From: Acidobacteriota bacterium
GTDB taxonomy: Bacteria > Acidobacteriota > Terriglobia > Acidiferrales > UBA7541
Assembly: GCA_013289955.1 (NCBI GenBank)
Contig: JABCYZ010000017.1
Location: forward strand, 1 to 64,000
Length of the DNA stretch: 64,000 nucleotides
Direction: 5' to 3'
The position numbers and the translations under genes are program-made. Below, piece by piece: positions 49,695-59,198 of the stretch. The notes below the pieces were generated by a model, which saw only the letters and a list, made by a program, of their open reading frames with translations, did not search any database and was not told where the DNA came from. Numbering within the stretch: position 1 is the stretch's first letter; the number at the start of each line of letters is the position of its first letter.

Positions 49695-49966
49695 TAACCA
49701 AAGTCGCCTAGATTAGAGGCAACGATGGCTGCACAAGAAAGTAATGGGTTCGCCCTTTGGGTGCAACCCGCCGATTTCCATTTCATTTCTGTCGCGCGTT
49801 TCATTCCTCTGCGCGTCGAGCATCCTCCACCGTAGTCCGATCTGACAGAGAATCCGCTTCGGCAGTTACGTCGGCATCCGATGCTCGCGCAGAGGTTTGT
49901 CCGGATTGCCTTCTATCAACTTCCGAAGGTTGGCGTTTCATCGAATGAATGTGGGAGGAGATTCTT

Positions 49967-50202
49967 ATGCAAAAGGCACACTTATACGAGGCCATTTCGT
50001 TGTTGAACCATGGCTTGGACGAGGCGGTACGCGGCCTCGAACGTTTGAGAAAGGCTCTCCTTTCGTTGCGGAGGGAATCTATCGAGCGACCTTAGCCAGG
50101 CTTGAGCACATCCGCGCTCAAGTGAACCTACGATTCCTCGCTGACATGCAGCAGACCGAAAAGCGAGATGCCGCGCGCTATGAGCAAAGAGAAAACAACT
50201 AG
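49967..50202 (+). pseudogene. Small helical protein, apparently frameshifted
   Basis: From the ATG at 49967 (GGGAGGAG upstream) 42 codons read MQKAHLYEAISLLNHGLDEA and on, ending at 50093. Right after, another frame continues with helical sequence (LARLEHIRAQVNLRFLADMQ) to 50202, so one protein of about 75 residues seems split by a frameshift between about 50040 and 50090. The family is unknown to me. It precedes an XRE regulator. Confidence 0.45.
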
Positions 50203-50437
50203 CGAAAAAGTGGGTTCCATCGAGCAGCTTCTGCTTGCGTTCGGCGAACGCATTCGTAATGGCCGCAAGCAAAAGGGACTCTCTCAGGAAGACTTTGCCG
50301 CTGAGTGCGGTCTGCACCGCACGGAGATGGGACTCTTGGAGCGCGGTAAGACGATTCCGAGACTCTACACGTTGCTGCTTGTCTCTCAACATCCGGGGCT
50401 CGCTGTTTTGGAGTTACTACGAAGGATTGAGCCATGA
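50180..50437 (+). CDS. XRE-family helix-turn-helix regulator
   Basis: An 85-residue protein with a Cro/CI-type helix-turn-helix: FGERIRNGRKQKGLSQEDFA, CGLHRTEMGLLERGKTIPRL, TLLLVSQ. It overlaps the following gene by four bases. The ATG at 50180 is preferred to one at 50168. It may regulate its own operon. Confidence 0.8.
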   Translation: MSKEKTTSEKVGSIEQLLLAFGERIRNGRKQKGLSQEDFAAECGLHRTEMGLLERGKTIPRLYTLLLVSQHPGLAVLELLRRIEP

Positions 50438-50763
50438 GCAAGAAAAAGTCGAAACGAGTGATGGTTGACGCAATTCCGATAAAACCGGTCAGCGCAGCAG
50501 AGCACAGGCGGCTCGACAGACGAATTAAGAAGAAGTACGAAAAAGTTCGGAAACGATATCGCGAGGTTCACGGAAAGAGAGTGGACTGGATTTCGCACTG
50601 GGTGGAGGAAGGCATTCTCTTTTTGACCGTCCGGTTCACGGATGGGAAGTGCTTCTCCATCACCTACAGTCCGTGCGCCATCTTGGACTCCGTAGATTTC
50701 TCGGATATGTCCACGGGTGACGAGGTAATTCTCAAGCAGTACTACCAAAGGCCGAACCTCTAG
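50434..50763 (+). CDS. Basic small protein, unknown function
   Basis: A 109-residue protein: strongly basic first half (KKKSKRVMVDAIPIK, RRIKKKYEKVRKRYREV), then strands with WISHWVEEGILFLTVRF and CFSITYSPCAILDSV. No known motif. It is translationally coupled to the XRE gene (ATGA), so it may be a toxin-like or effector partner; this is only positional. Confidence 0.5.
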   Translation: MSKKKSKRVMVDAIPIKPVSAAEHRRLDRRIKKKYEKVRKRYREVHGKRVDWISHWVEEGILFLTVRFTDGKCFSITYSPCAILDSVDFSDMSTGDEVILKQYYQRPNL

Positions 50764-50893
50764 TGGGCGATTGCGGGGCGACCTGCGGGCAGAAATGATT
50801 GCCTTTGCCGAGCAAGAGAGGCGCTCGCTTTTCAACCTAGCAGCCATTCTCCTGGAGTGAGCTTTGACCAGTTGAAGGCGTTCCCGGAACGGG

Positions 50894-50982
50894 TGATCGG
50901 CTTCACCCCGGAATCATGATCGCCATCATCCCGTAACGCGTGATCGGCATGCCCCGGAACACTGATCGGCATCGTCCGGAAT
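50894..50982. repeat. Four tandem repeats like an IS21-family end
   Basis: Four copies of a TGATCGGC..TC...CCGGAA unit start at 50894, 50917, 50941 and 50963, spaced 22-24 bases. The pattern is, as I recall, similar to the multiple terminal repeats of IS21-family elements. No transposase is nearby, so this would be a leftover end. The rest of 50764-51069 has no gene. Confidence 0.5.
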
Positions 50983-51069
50983 CTCCACGCGGAAGCCAAA
51001 CACCAAAGTGCAGATTTAACAGAGCAATAGTCAGTGTCCAGAAGTTCGCCCCGGTCAGACTATTATTAG

Positions 51070-51339
51070 ATGGTGTTCACTTTTGCACAGATCACCAAAG
51101 ACCTCTCTTCGTATCCTGCTTGGATGAAAATCAGAGGATTAACGCCCAAACAATTGTGCTCGGTCCCGTGTCCAACGTGCGGCGTGCCTGTCGGAAGGCA
51201 TTGTGTACTTAATTCAGGCGGCAAGCGCTTTTCCCCTCACGTAGACCGGCGGCTATGCGCAGCTGAGGCAGTTAAGCGAAGAAAACTCAACTCGGGGTTC
51301 AAAACGGTCACGCGATTTGGATATGTTGTGGCAGTTTAA
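51070..51339 (+). CDS. Small zinc-finger protein
   Basis: An 89-residue protein with a compact zinc site: CPTCGVPVGRHCVLNSGG, then FSPHVDRRLC. Such CPxCG..G..C...G....PH..R proteins are often encoded on mobile elements and phages; function unknown. The start could also be the ATG at 51124. It is convergent with, and overlaps slightly, the response-regulator gene. Confidence 0.5.
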   Translation: MVFTFAQITKDLSSYPAWMKIRGLTPKQLCSVPCPTCGVPVGRHCVLNSGGKRFSPHVDRRLCAAEAVKRRKLNSGFKTVTRFGYVVAV

Positions 51340-51745
51340 CTTTTGTAAGCCAGAAATCACTGATACTCTTCACCAGCTTCTCGAACCCCTCTAACTGAAC
51401 GGGTTTCGTAAGATAGCAGTTTGCTTGTAATTGATAACTTTTCGCAATATCCACTTCCTCTTCAGAAGTCGTGAGGACAACGGTGGGGATCGTTTTTAAT
51501 CGTTCATCCGACTTGATGAGAGCTAGAACCTCACGGCCATCCATTTTGGGGAGATTTAGATCCAGCAATATCAGGTCCGGGCGAGGGGCGTATACGTAGG
51601 TGCCCTGTTGCCTCAGAAGGGATATGCCCTCCACCCCGTCGGAAGCCACAAGCAACTGAACACTATTGTTCAGCCCGAGCAAGACTTCCCGCATCAACCC
51701 CACGTCCCCCAAATTGTCTTCAATCAAAAGAACTTGAACGGGCAT
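51308..51745 (-). CDS. CheY/Rcp1-like response regulator
   Basis: A 145-residue stand-alone receiver domain. VQVLLIEDNLGDVGLMREVL has the acidic pair, LILLDLNLPKMDG the phospho-acceptor Asp, VLTTSEEE the Thr, and YLTKPVQ the Lys. The EDN(x)GD form is typical of Rcp1-type regulators that partner with bacteriophytochromes or hybrid kinases. AAGAAGAGAG precedes the ATG at 51745; longer starts exist to 51838. No kinase is adjacent. Confidence 0.9.
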   Translation of the reverse strand: MPVQVLLIEDNLGDVGLMREVLLGLNNSVQLLVASDGVEGISLLRQQGTYVYAPRPDLILLDLNLPKMDGREVLALIKSDERLKTIPTVVLTTSEEEVDIAKSYQLQANCYLTKPVQLEGFEKLVKSISDFWLTKVKLPQHIQIA

Positions 51746-51846
51746 ACTCTCTTCTTTCTCGTTCATTTGCATCACGCCCAGATGTAGGCCCGGCGCAGAA
51801 CGCGTTCGCCGAGCAAACGGATTCGAAACACTCCTCAAAGTCGGCT

Positions 51847-52056
51847 TCAGGGAATCAATTCGGAAGGGGCTTCTATTGTGACGCGTTGGCCAGCAAAGTC
51901 AAGAACCACCATCGAGAGGAGAGATGGTTTTGCTAATCGGACCTTATTTTTTGTCCCATAACTCCCTCGGATTGAAATAGCAATTTCTCCCTGTGTCGGA
52001 TGCCCAACAGACAACGGCCCTTCGCCATCGGTAATCTCCAGACCTTTTGCATTCAA
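51847..52056 (-). CDS. Small protein, uncertain
   Basis: A 69-codon frame: strands such as GEIAISIRGSYGTKNKVRLA and VVLDFAGQRVTIEAPSEL. It could be a small beta-barrel (PilZ-like) but lacks a defining motif, and no ribosome site is clear. It lies 102 bases upstream of the response-regulator gene on the same strand. Confidence 0.35.
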   Translation of the reverse strand: MNAKGLEITDGEGPLSVGHPTQGEIAISIRGSYGTKNKVRLAKPSLLSMVVLDFAGQRVTIEAPSELIP

Positions 52057-52067
52057 ATCAAGGGGCT

Positions 52068-52280
52068 ATGGAGCCAATGCATCGCAAACTGGTATGGGTG
52101 GAGGGCCAGAAATTTCAGGGCTGGGCTTGCAGCGAATGTGCTTGGGAGTTCAACCCTTCTTGGCCGCTCGCTGGCAAATCCATTGATGAGATGAAGACAA
52201 GCTTCGGAGAGCAGCGCGATAAGGATTTCGAATCTCATGTCTGTGCCGAGCACCCGAGGGCCACAGGAAATCCCCACTAG
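52068..52280 (+). CDS. Small cysteine-containing acidobacterial-type protein
   Basis: A 70-residue protein: HRKLVWVEGQKFQGWACSEC, AWEFNPSWPLAGKS, then DFESHVCAEHPR. The CSEC and HVCAEH pairs could bind zinc. I recall close relatives in many acidobacterial genomes; function unknown. AAGGGG before the ATG at 52068 supports the start. Confidence 0.6.
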   Translation: MEPMHRKLVWVEGQKFQGWACSECAWEFNPSWPLAGKSIDEMKTSFGEQRDKDFESHVCAEHPRATGNPH

Positions 52281-52345
52281 CCAACTCAAAGAGGGATATT
52301 AAAGCGACGTTCAAGATACTCAGACCGCCAAGCGCCGGCTAAAAC

Positions 52346-53011
52346 CTATTTGAAGTAGGTTTTGGCGAGTTGTGAGGTGTCAATGTGTAGTCCGCCATGT
52401 GCGTCGAGGGGGCCACGGTATTTGATGAAGCCACGCTTTCTAAACTTATTCATAAAAAAGTTGACGCGCGCGCGTGTAGTGCCAATCATCGTCGCCAGGG
52501 TCACTTGCGAGATTCCAACAAAGCTGTGAAGCCTGCGCTGATTCCCCTTCCCGGCGAGCAACAGAAGAGCCCGGGCTAGTCGCCTTTCGCTGCTGTGAGA
52601 AACCTGATCGACTAAATCCTCTTCTAGCCGAATGTTGCGCGAAATCAGATAAGAAAGGAAGCAGTAGGAAAGCGCACGGTCAGTGTGGAACGCTCGGACC
52701 ATCTCGTTCTTTTCAATGACCTGTAAAGCCGTGGCGGCGATCGCGGTGGCTGTTCCCATACGAGTATTTCGATTTCTGCCGAGGCACGTTTCACCAAGGA
52801 ATTCGCCCGGCCCCAGGATGGCGACAATTGCCTCCTTATCAGGTTTGGAGGCCACGGAGAGTTTCACGCGGCCTGCTCGAATGTACATGAGCGTCTCGGC
52901 TACATCGCCTTGAGAGAAAATAGTTCCTCCTGGCGCGAAGCTTTCATTCAGCGTGACGACTCCGCTCAAATCAAATGAAATCTTTGGCGGGGCCTCTATT
53001 TTGGGCCTCAT
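52346..53011 (-). CDS. Crp/Fnr-family transcription regulator
   Basis: A 221-residue regulator. Cyclic-nucleotide-type sensor domain (APGGTIFSQGDVAETLMYIRAGRVKLSV, AILGPGEFLGETCLG), then a helix-turn-helix (SQVTLATMIGTTRARVNFFMNKFRKRGFIKY). It lacks the N-terminal cysteine cluster of Fnr and the full set of cAMP residues, so its signal is unknown. It is closely related in plan and motif to the regulator at 61207. Confidence 0.9.
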   Translation of the reverse strand: MRPKIEAPPKISFDLSGVVTLNESFAPGGTIFSQGDVAETLMYIRAGRVKLSVASKPDKEAIVAILGPGEFLGETCLGRNRNTRMGTATAIAATALQVIEKNEMVRAFHTDRALSYCFLSYLISRNIRLEEDLVDQVSHSSERRLARALLLLAGKGNQRRLHSFVGISQVTLATMIGTTRARVNFFMNKFRKRGFIKYRGPLDAHGGLHIDTSQLAKTYFK

Positions 53012-53680
53012 GGGTTGATTGAGTCTCCCATTCTGTTGAGATATTGCATGTCCGCCCTTTCTTTGTCAGTCGAAAATAGTCCTATGGCACGCCCCCGTGA
53101 AGCTATGCCATTTGGGACACTTTTGGTACCAGCGCCAGGTTCCAAACGCCAGCAGCATTCGGTATTTAGACTCCAGCGGCCAGATGGCCAAGGGCATCAA
53201 TCGCCCGCTAAACTGCGGGAAGGAACGAATTTCGACTGGTAGCCTGGCAGCGGCAGCGATCTCCGTAAGGCACCTTCTCAGCCGTCGATTATGGTCCCAG
53301 CCGCGGAAAAGCGCCACGGGTCCTCCCTAGAGACACAGGCGTAGTCGATCAGCATGGCTGACTTTCTATGGCTTTGAGGCGGTTTGGAAAAGGGGCGTTT
53401 TTTCGATCCATCTTCCATCGTGCTCGGACCGGTGGCAGAAACGATTGATGTATTCAATTATTTGACCTTATCAATCGCTTGATAGGCAATGATCTAAAGC
53501 TTCACCTCCTTTTGGGCGGAGGCCTTTAAGCAGCCTCCGGAATTGCCTCGATTCCTCGCGTAGCACCTGTCGAGACGATTGCGGAGAAATTTGAAGCGCT
53601 CGGAGTCGGATCGTTACCGCCGAAGGAAATTGATGTGTTCTACGGCCGACGATTCAGTCAGGATTGTGATTTCAGGACGG
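53012..53680. other. Long intergenic region with a possible coding remnant
   Basis: No intact gene. From 53530 to 53688 an open stretch of 52 codons reads like a protein end (IPRVAPVETIAEKFEALGVG, then SLPPKEIDVFYGRRFSQDC) but has no start, so it may be a gene fragment. It touches the end of ligD tail to tail. The remaining 500 bases hold nothing I recognise. Confidence 0.35.
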
Positions 53681-56338
53681 TTACTTAAAGAGCTTTGGGA
53701 TTGTGGGCAGGCCAGTCATGGCCAAGTGGGTTGCCGAGGCGATTCTGTCACGGAGCCGGTTAATCGGATCTTCCAATCCTTGGCGTCGCTTCCAGAAGTC
53801 TGCCCACAGGTCACCTTTTTCTTTCAGCCGCTCGTGCATCGTTGCGATGTTCAGCTTTTCGGGCCGAAGCCGCGTTCGCAGTTCAATGGGTAGCAATGGA
53901 GCGGACACTGTCGCTCCCGGGAAGGCGCGAATTACGTACGGCGCGGCCAACGGCCGTCCCAGAGCATTCTGCTGTACATCAATTAGCACCCTGCCAGTGG
54001 GGCGCTTCGACACAGTTCGCTCATTTGTCACCAAGCTCGGATGTTCGGCGGTCACTATGCGCGTTACGATTTCCGCAAACGTTCGAACCTGCTCGTAGCT
54101 GTACACCGGGTCCAAGGGAATATACAGGTGCATCCCGGTGGCGCCGGAGGTCTTCAGAAATACGCTCATCTGCAATTCTTCCAACTTCTCGTAAAGCGCC
54201 TTGGCGATTTGGACCACCACTGAAAAGTCTGTGCCCTCTGAAGGGTCTAAATCAAAGAAGACATAATCTGGATGCGCCAGGTCAGCGCGGCCGCTGCTCC
54301 AAGGATTGTGGTCGATGCAACCGAGTCCGGTCAGATACAGTAGTGAGGCACGATCATTAGCAAGTGCATATTTGATCCGTTGGCCCTTGCTTTCAGAATC
54401 GACTGCCAGGGTTGCAAACCAATCGGGAAGACCGAACACTTCGCTCATATCCTTTTGAAAAAAGGCTTGCCCCTTGATCCCGTCCGGGTATCGCCGCAAC
54501 ACCAAAGGACGATCTTTCAGAAACGGGAGGATATAATTCGCCATGCGGTAGTAGTAGGCGATAAGGGCACGTTTTGTATAGCCGGATTCCGGAAAATAGA
54601 TTTTGTTCAGATTACTGAGCCTGAATCGTTTGCCGTCCATTTCCAGCGTGACATTTTCCGCGCGGCCGTTGAACAATTCCGCCTCGATCTGAGACTTCGT
54701 GGCCAACACTGTTCCGAGAATCCGCGGCGCACTCACCGCGTACGTTTGCTTGGGTTTTGCTAATTCTTCTTCCTTGCGGCAGTCGTCTGGCTTCACATCA
54801 TCACGCAGCCCCAGAAAAACCGGATGCCTCAGCCTATCTTCTTGAGTCCATCCGCTGAAGCGAACGCGCGCCACCAGCTTCGGCGCAACCCAGGTCCCTT
54901 TTTCGTTGGTCTCGGGAATTTGTTCAAACGGGCATTTTTTCGTTGCCAGTTCTTTGAGCCTTGTCGCAACCTGGCCATGAGACTGCGCGTCAAATCCGCT
55001 CCCTACGTGTCCTATGAACTGCAACTTCTTGCCGGCGTACAATCCGAGCAACAAGGAACCAAATGGTGTGCCTCCGCGTGGAGCGGTCCACCCACCCACG
55101 ACCGCATCCAGGGTCTTCGATGTCTTAAATTTCAGCCAATGGGGGCTACGTGCGTTGACATACTGGCTATCGATCCGTTTGGCGACGATTCCTTCGAGGT
55201 CGTTCTGTTTTGCTAGTTCAAATAGTTCCTTTCCTTTCTCAACTTGGTGATCCAAAAAGCGAGTTCTATTGGAATTGCGAAAGAGCCGCTGCAGAAACCG
55301 TTTGCGTTCCAGTAGTTGCGCGGCGCGCAAATCATATCCATCGCAGTACAAAAGATCGAAGACAAAGTAGACAACGGGATATTCGGAAACTAGTTTAGGT
55401 GGTGGATTGTGCACATGCATGCGCTTCTGCAGTTTTTCGAAATCACTGCGTCCACGGCCGTCCAGAACCGTAACTTCTCCATCAAGAATCCCCTGACGGC
55501 AGCTGAGCGCCTCCGGAAGTCCAGCCAAATCTGGGTACTGTGCGGTTATGTCCGATCCCGATCGCGCTCGCATTGTCAATTTGCCATTCTCGATCCACGC
55601 TAACGCGCGAACTCCATCCCACTTAATCTCGAACAGCCAGTTGGGATCCGAGAAAGGTTTCGCTGAAAGAGTTGCCAGCATTGGAGCCATTCGCGCGGGC
55701 ATAGCTCGTTTACAGGCACCTTCCAGTTGCGCAGCATCCAAGGGGCTCGGTCCACGCCTAGGCGACTCTGCCGCCCTGATTTCTGGCAGCAACCGTCCCG
55801 TGAGAACCGAGCCATCATGCTCGTCGATGTCCCATTTCGGATCTATCGAAGAATCTTTGTGCTTGATCATCAGCCATTCGTTGTTCTTGAGGCTGTTTTT
55901 CAGTTTGACGATCACGAAACTGCCGCGGAGTTTTTCTCCATTCAGTGCGAACTTGATTTCACCGCGCTGCAACTGTTCATTGGCATCCGTCTTACCTTCC
56001 ACTTGAAATGTTCCTCGATCCCACACCATCACCGTACCCGCGCCGTAGCTGCCTTCAGGAATGGTTCCTTCGAAATTGGCGTAGTCTAGTGGATGATCCT
56101 CGGTCTGAACGGCCAGTCTCTTGTCACTAGGATTGAGCGAGGGCCCCTTGGGTACCGCCCATGACTTCAGTGTGCCCTCGAATGCCAGTCGAAAGTCGTA
56201 ATGCAGTCGCCGCGCGGCATGTTTCTGTACGACGAAAGTATTTTCGCTTTTGGCCGCTGTTTCCGTTCCAGGCGGTTCCGTTGTGCGGTCAAATTGCCGC
56301 TTTTGGCGGTACTCTTCGAGCTTCTCCATCTTCCTCAT
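53681..56338 (-). CDS. ligD: DNA ligase D (phosphoesterase-ligase-polymerase)
   Basis: An 885-residue multidomain NHEJ enzyme. Phosphoesterase domain at about 30-190 (FVVQKHAARRLHYDFRL, with H40, H46, D48). Ligase domain at about 215-520, with K239 in FEIKWDGVRAL, then GILDGEV, FVFDLLY, EGIVAKR and WLKFKTSKTLDAVVGGW. Polymerase/primase domain at about 590-870 (GYTKRALIAYYYRMA, LRRYPDGIKGQAFFQKDM, YVFFDLDPSEG, LKTSGATGMHLYIPL). The order PE-Lig-Pol is one of the known variants. It is divergent from ku across 147 bases, so a shared control region is likely. Confidence 0.96.
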   Translation of the reverse strand: MRKMEKLEEYRQKRQFDRTTEPPGTETAAKSENTFVVQKHAARRLHYDFRLAFEGTLKSWAVPKGPSLNPSDKRLAVQTEDHPLDYANFEGTIPEGSYGAGTVMVWDRGTFQVEGKTDANEQLQRGEIKFALNGEKLRGSFVIVKLKNSLKNNEWLMIKHKDSSIDPKWDIDEHDGSVLTGRLLPEIRAAESPRRGPSPLDAAQLEGACKRAMPARMAPMLATLSAKPFSDPNWLFEIKWDGVRALAWIENGKLTMRARSGSDITAQYPDLAGLPEALSCRQGILDGEVTVLDGRGRSDFEKLQKRMHVHNPPPKLVSEYPVVYFVFDLLYCDGYDLRAAQLLERKRFLQRLFRNSNRTRFLDHQVEKGKELFELAKQNDLEGIVAKRIDSQYVNARSPHWLKFKTSKTLDAVVGGWTAPRGGTPFGSLLLGLYAGKKLQFIGHVGSGFDAQSHGQVATRLKELATKKCPFEQIPETNEKGTWVAPKLVARVRFSGWTQEDRLRHPVFLGLRDDVKPDDCRKEEELAKPKQTYAVSAPRILGTVLATKSQIEAELFNGRAENVTLEMDGKRFRLSNLNKIYFPESGYTKRALIAYYYRMANYILPFLKDRPLVLRRYPDGIKGQAFFQKDMSEVFGLPDWFATLAVDSESKGQRIKYALANDRASLLYLTGLGCIDHNPWSSGRADLAHPDYVFFDLDPSEGTDFSVVVQIAKALYEKLEELQMSVFLKTSGATGMHLYIPLDPVYSYEQVRTFAEIVTRIVTAEHPSLVTNERTVSKRPTGRVLIDVQQNALGRPLAAPYVIRAFPGATVSAPLLPIELRTRLRPEKLNIATMHERLKEKGDLWADFWKRRQGLEDPINRLRDRIASATHLAMTGLPTIPKLFK

Positions 56339-56485
56339 GGGCGCATTCTAACTCAGGCCGTTCCCCAGCATTTATCAGTACTTTTTCGGGGCTTCGCATA
56401 CCATTTCAGCTTGCATCTGGGCAAAGTGCTCGCTACCCTTGTTAACTCTTCTTCGCCCAAGTCGCGCTACGGAGGTGGTGTCGCC

Positions 56486-57379
56486 ATGGCTACCACGGTT
56501 TGGAAAGGCTACCTGACATTCGGGTTAATTTCGATTCCCATGCGCCTGTTTGCTGCTGCCCGGGGCGAACGCGTCAGCTTTAACCAACTTCACAACGTTT
56601 GTCATTCACGTCTGAAAATGCCACTGTTTTGCCCGGTCTGCAACCGCAACGTGGAGCGCTCCGAGATCGTCAAGGGTTTTGAGTACGACAAGGATCAATA
56701 TGTGCTGTTCAATGAGGAGGAACTCGATAAGATTGAGCCCCCTTCGGCGCGGGTGATGGAAATCATAGAATTCGTCAAGCTTGAAGAGATCGACCCGCTC
56801 TACCTCGATTCCTCTTATTACATCTCTCCGGAGGACCCCGGACTAAAAGCCTATACATTACTGATGAAAGCTATGCAGGAGACAGGCTACGGAGCCATCG
56901 CTAAGATCACCATGCACCAGCGCGAACACATCGTCTTTATTCGTCCCGGGTCCAAGAACCTGACATTGCACACGATGTTTTACTCCAGTGAAATTCGTGC
57001 TGCGGAGGCGGTTCCCACCGACAAGATCGAAGTAAAGGACCAGGAAAAGAAACTCGCAGGGCAGCTCATTGAAAGCCTGGCCACTCCCTTCCAGCCGGAG
57101 AAATACCGCGATGAGTACAGCGACAACGTCCGCGCCCTGATTGCCGCCAAACTTCAAGGCCAGGAAGTTGCTGAGGCGCCAAAGGTGCATTTGGCTCCGG
57201 TTATCGATTTGATGGATGCCTTGAAAAAGAGCCTCGCCGAAAAGCACACGCCAACTGTGGCGATAGCTCCTGCGAAACAGGCTGGACCTGTCGCCGTGTC
57301 TTCGGGCAAGAAACCGCCGACTCGCGCGGTTCAGCCAGAGTCGGCAACGCAAAAGCGGGGGAAGAAAGTAGCCGGCTAA
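56486..57379 (+). CDS. ku: Ku protein for non-homologous end joining
   Basis: A 297-residue bacterial Ku: TTVWKGYLTFGLISIPMRLFAAA, FNQLHNVCHSRLKMPLFCPVC (zinc-like pair), GFEYDKDQYVLFNEEELDKI, SRFY-like dimer strands and a C-terminal basic tail (RAVQPESATQKRGKKVAG) that may aid DNA binding and LigD recruitment. GGAGGTGG precedes the ATG at 56486; the frame open from 56201 overlaps ligD and is not used. It rings DNA ends and brings LigD. Confidence 0.95.
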   Translation: MATTVWKGYLTFGLISIPMRLFAAARGERVSFNQLHNVCHSRLKMPLFCPVCNRNVERSEIVKGFEYDKDQYVLFNEEELDKIEPPSARVMEIIEFVKLEEIDPLYLDSSYYISPEDPGLKAYTLLMKAMQETGYGAIAKITMHQREHIVFIRPGSKNLTLHTMFYSSEIRAAEAVPTDKIEVKDQEKKLAGQLIESLATPFQPEKYRDEYSDNVRALIAAKLQGQEVAEAPKVHLAPVIDLMDALKKSLAEKHTPTVAIAPAKQAGPVAVSSGKKPPTRAVQPESATQKRGKKVAG

Positions 57380-57385
57380 TTTTTG

Positions 57386-58258
57386 ATGGGTGCCACGGAT
57401 AGATTCAGCCCCGAAGACGTGCAACGCATTATAGGTCTGACTCGAAAACAGTTGGACCAGTGGGATCGGTTACGTCTTGTCTCCCCTCAGGAAGAGCAAG
57501 GTAAGGGATATTACGACTTTCGCGACTTGATCGGACTGCGCATGATCAAGCAGCTCCTGGAAAAGGGCGTATCCGCGAATCGTTTGCAGCGCGCACTCTC
57601 CGCACTCAACGAAAAGCTCTCCCAGGTCAAAATTCCTCTTTCCCAATTGCGCATTCTGTCAGATGGCAAACATGTTCTGGTGGAACAGGGAACGACACGC
57701 TTAGAACCTCTCTCGGGCCAGTTCGTATTGAACTTTGAAACGCGCGAACTCGCCGAAAGCATTCGCTTCATTGCTCACCGCAGCGCGGAAGATTGGCTGG
57801 CCGTGGCTCTCTCTTACGAAGCGGACGGTAAGACCAGATCACAGGCAATTGAGGCATACGATTGTTGTGTGGCTGTCGATCCTCAAAATGCCGATGCGCT
57901 TCTTAACTGCGGAACTCTTTATTATGAGGAGGGAAATGTCGAGAAGGCCGCTGAATATTTCCAACGTGCCCTTGCGGTGAGGCAGGAAAATCCACTGGCG
58001 CATTTCAACCTCGGCAGTGTCCTTGAAGAAATCGGCAAACTCGAAGAGGCACGCCGTCACCTACGCCAGGCGGTGCTGCTCGACCCCAACTATTCCGACG
58101 CTCACTACAATTTGGCCTTCGTTTGCGAGAAGCTTGGCGCTTTTTCCGAAGCCCGCGAACACTGGAGTGTATACGTCAGTCTCGATCCTGTCGGGCCCTG
58201 GTCGACGATTGCTCGTCAACGTCTTGCCGCCGTCCGCGCCGCCAAATCCGCTAACTGA
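57386..58258 (+). CDS. MerR-like helix-turn-helix protein with TPR repeats
   Basis: A 290-residue protein: residues 5-75 form a MerR-type winged helix (FSPEDVQRIIGLTRKQLDQW, GKGYYDFRDLIGLRMIKQLL), followed by a linker, then three or four TPRs (QNADALLNCGTLYYEEG, NVEKAAEYFQRALAV, PLAHFNLGSVLEEIGKLEEA). It may be a regulator that senses protein partners. It starts six bases after the ku stop, so it could be part of the ku transcript. Confidence 0.8.
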   Translation: MGATDRFSPEDVQRIIGLTRKQLDQWDRLRLVSPQEEQGKGYYDFRDLIGLRMIKQLLEKGVSANRLQRALSALNEKLSQVKIPLSQLRILSDGKHVLVEQGTTRLEPLSGQFVLNFETRELAESIRFIAHRSAEDWLAVALSYEADGKTRSQAIEAYDCCVAVDPQNADALLNCGTLYYEEGNVEKAAEYFQRALAVRQENPLAHFNLGSVLEEIGKLEEARRHLRQAVLLDPNYSDAHYNLAFVCEKLGAFSEAREHWSVYVSLDPVGPWSTIARQRLAAVRAAKSAN

Positions 58259-58562
58259 GGCCCGGCCGAACGCCGCTCCGGTCAAGTCTACAGCCGCGCT
58301 GGAAAGCCTCCAAATGCATCTGGTTTTGGAGAATCAAATCAAAACGCTGTTTGCCGCGATTCGCGTAACGAAGCACGCGGACTCAAGTCCTGCTCTGAGA
58401 GAAGCTGCCTGTGATAGTGGCAACCGCGTTGGAGCATGGAAATGTCAAACCGAGCAGAAGAAAGAAGAAGGTTTTTGACTGCTCCCCCTTCACGGACCCG
58501 CTGTTCCACCTGTCCAAAGTAAACTTGCCGAGTCCTGACGAGGATCCAGATGCTCTCAAATC
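58259..58562. other. Intergenic region
   Basis: No gene, repeat or RNA is recognised in these 300 bases between two convergent genes. Confidence 0.4.
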
Positions 58563-59000
58563 TCAAAGCGCAGTGGCTTGCCAGATTACTCCCTCTTCAT
58601 CGCTAACAAAAGCGTAACGCTTCTGGTCGGAAGTTCTCTCAAGAAATACGATATAGGACTTCTTGTCTGGAGCAACTGTAAGGCGCAAACGCCAGCCAGG
58701 CATAATGTCGGATGGGTCATCCAGTTTGACATCTTTGAGCTTTGGGTCGCCATGCGCAAAATTATCGATGGCATTCCCAAATCCTTTGCTGCGTGATAAA
58801 TCATTCCACGCAGCAAACATACCTGCTGATTGATCTCTGTATGTCATCTGGGCCGTATTAATTACGCGCACCAAATCTACTGCCAGTTTTAACTCCGGGT
58901 AATCTGGTCCTCGCGCTACTGAGGCCTGACGGGAATTACCAAGCGCCATGAGGGAAGGTACAATCAAAATCAGGAATGCGACGGAGATTTTCTTAAGCAT
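58563..59000 (-). CDS. Exported protein, pilin-like C-terminal fold
   Basis: A 145-residue protein with a signal peptide (ISVAFLILIVPSLMALG) and a small alpha/beta domain: DLVRVINTAQMTYRDQSAGM, GWRLRLTVAPDKKSYIVFLE, YAFVSDEEGVIWQA. The pattern resembles the globular part of type IV pilin-like proteins in Acidobacteriota, without the GFxLIE prepilin motif. GAGGAGG precedes the ATG at 59000. Confidence 0.65.
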   Translation of the reverse strand: MLKKISVAFLILIVPSLMALGNSRQASVARGPDYPELKLAVDLVRVINTAQMTYRDQSAGMFAAWNDLSRSKGFGNAIDNFAHGDPKLKDVKLDDPSDIMPGWRLRLTVAPDKKSYIVFLERTSDQKRYAFVSDEEGVIWQATAL

Positions 59001-59198
59001 GGAGTCCTCCTCAAGACTATTTAAGTGGACGCTCGCTGGGGGGCGTGGGCTTGAACTAAATTTACAGAAAACAAGGTGCCTAGCAAGCTGAAAAAGATTG
59101 CAGGAGGAAGGATTTGTGATTGCTCCGCCGCCACTGCCTGGTGTTCCACATGTCCAAGAATGAATGTGGCGGGGCCGCTGTCGGCATTCTGTTCAAAT

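Noticed and set aside
50894..50982. Possible short CRISPR array
   Set aside because: Units are only 22-24 bases apart with no spacers of independent sequence, and no cas gene is in the window.
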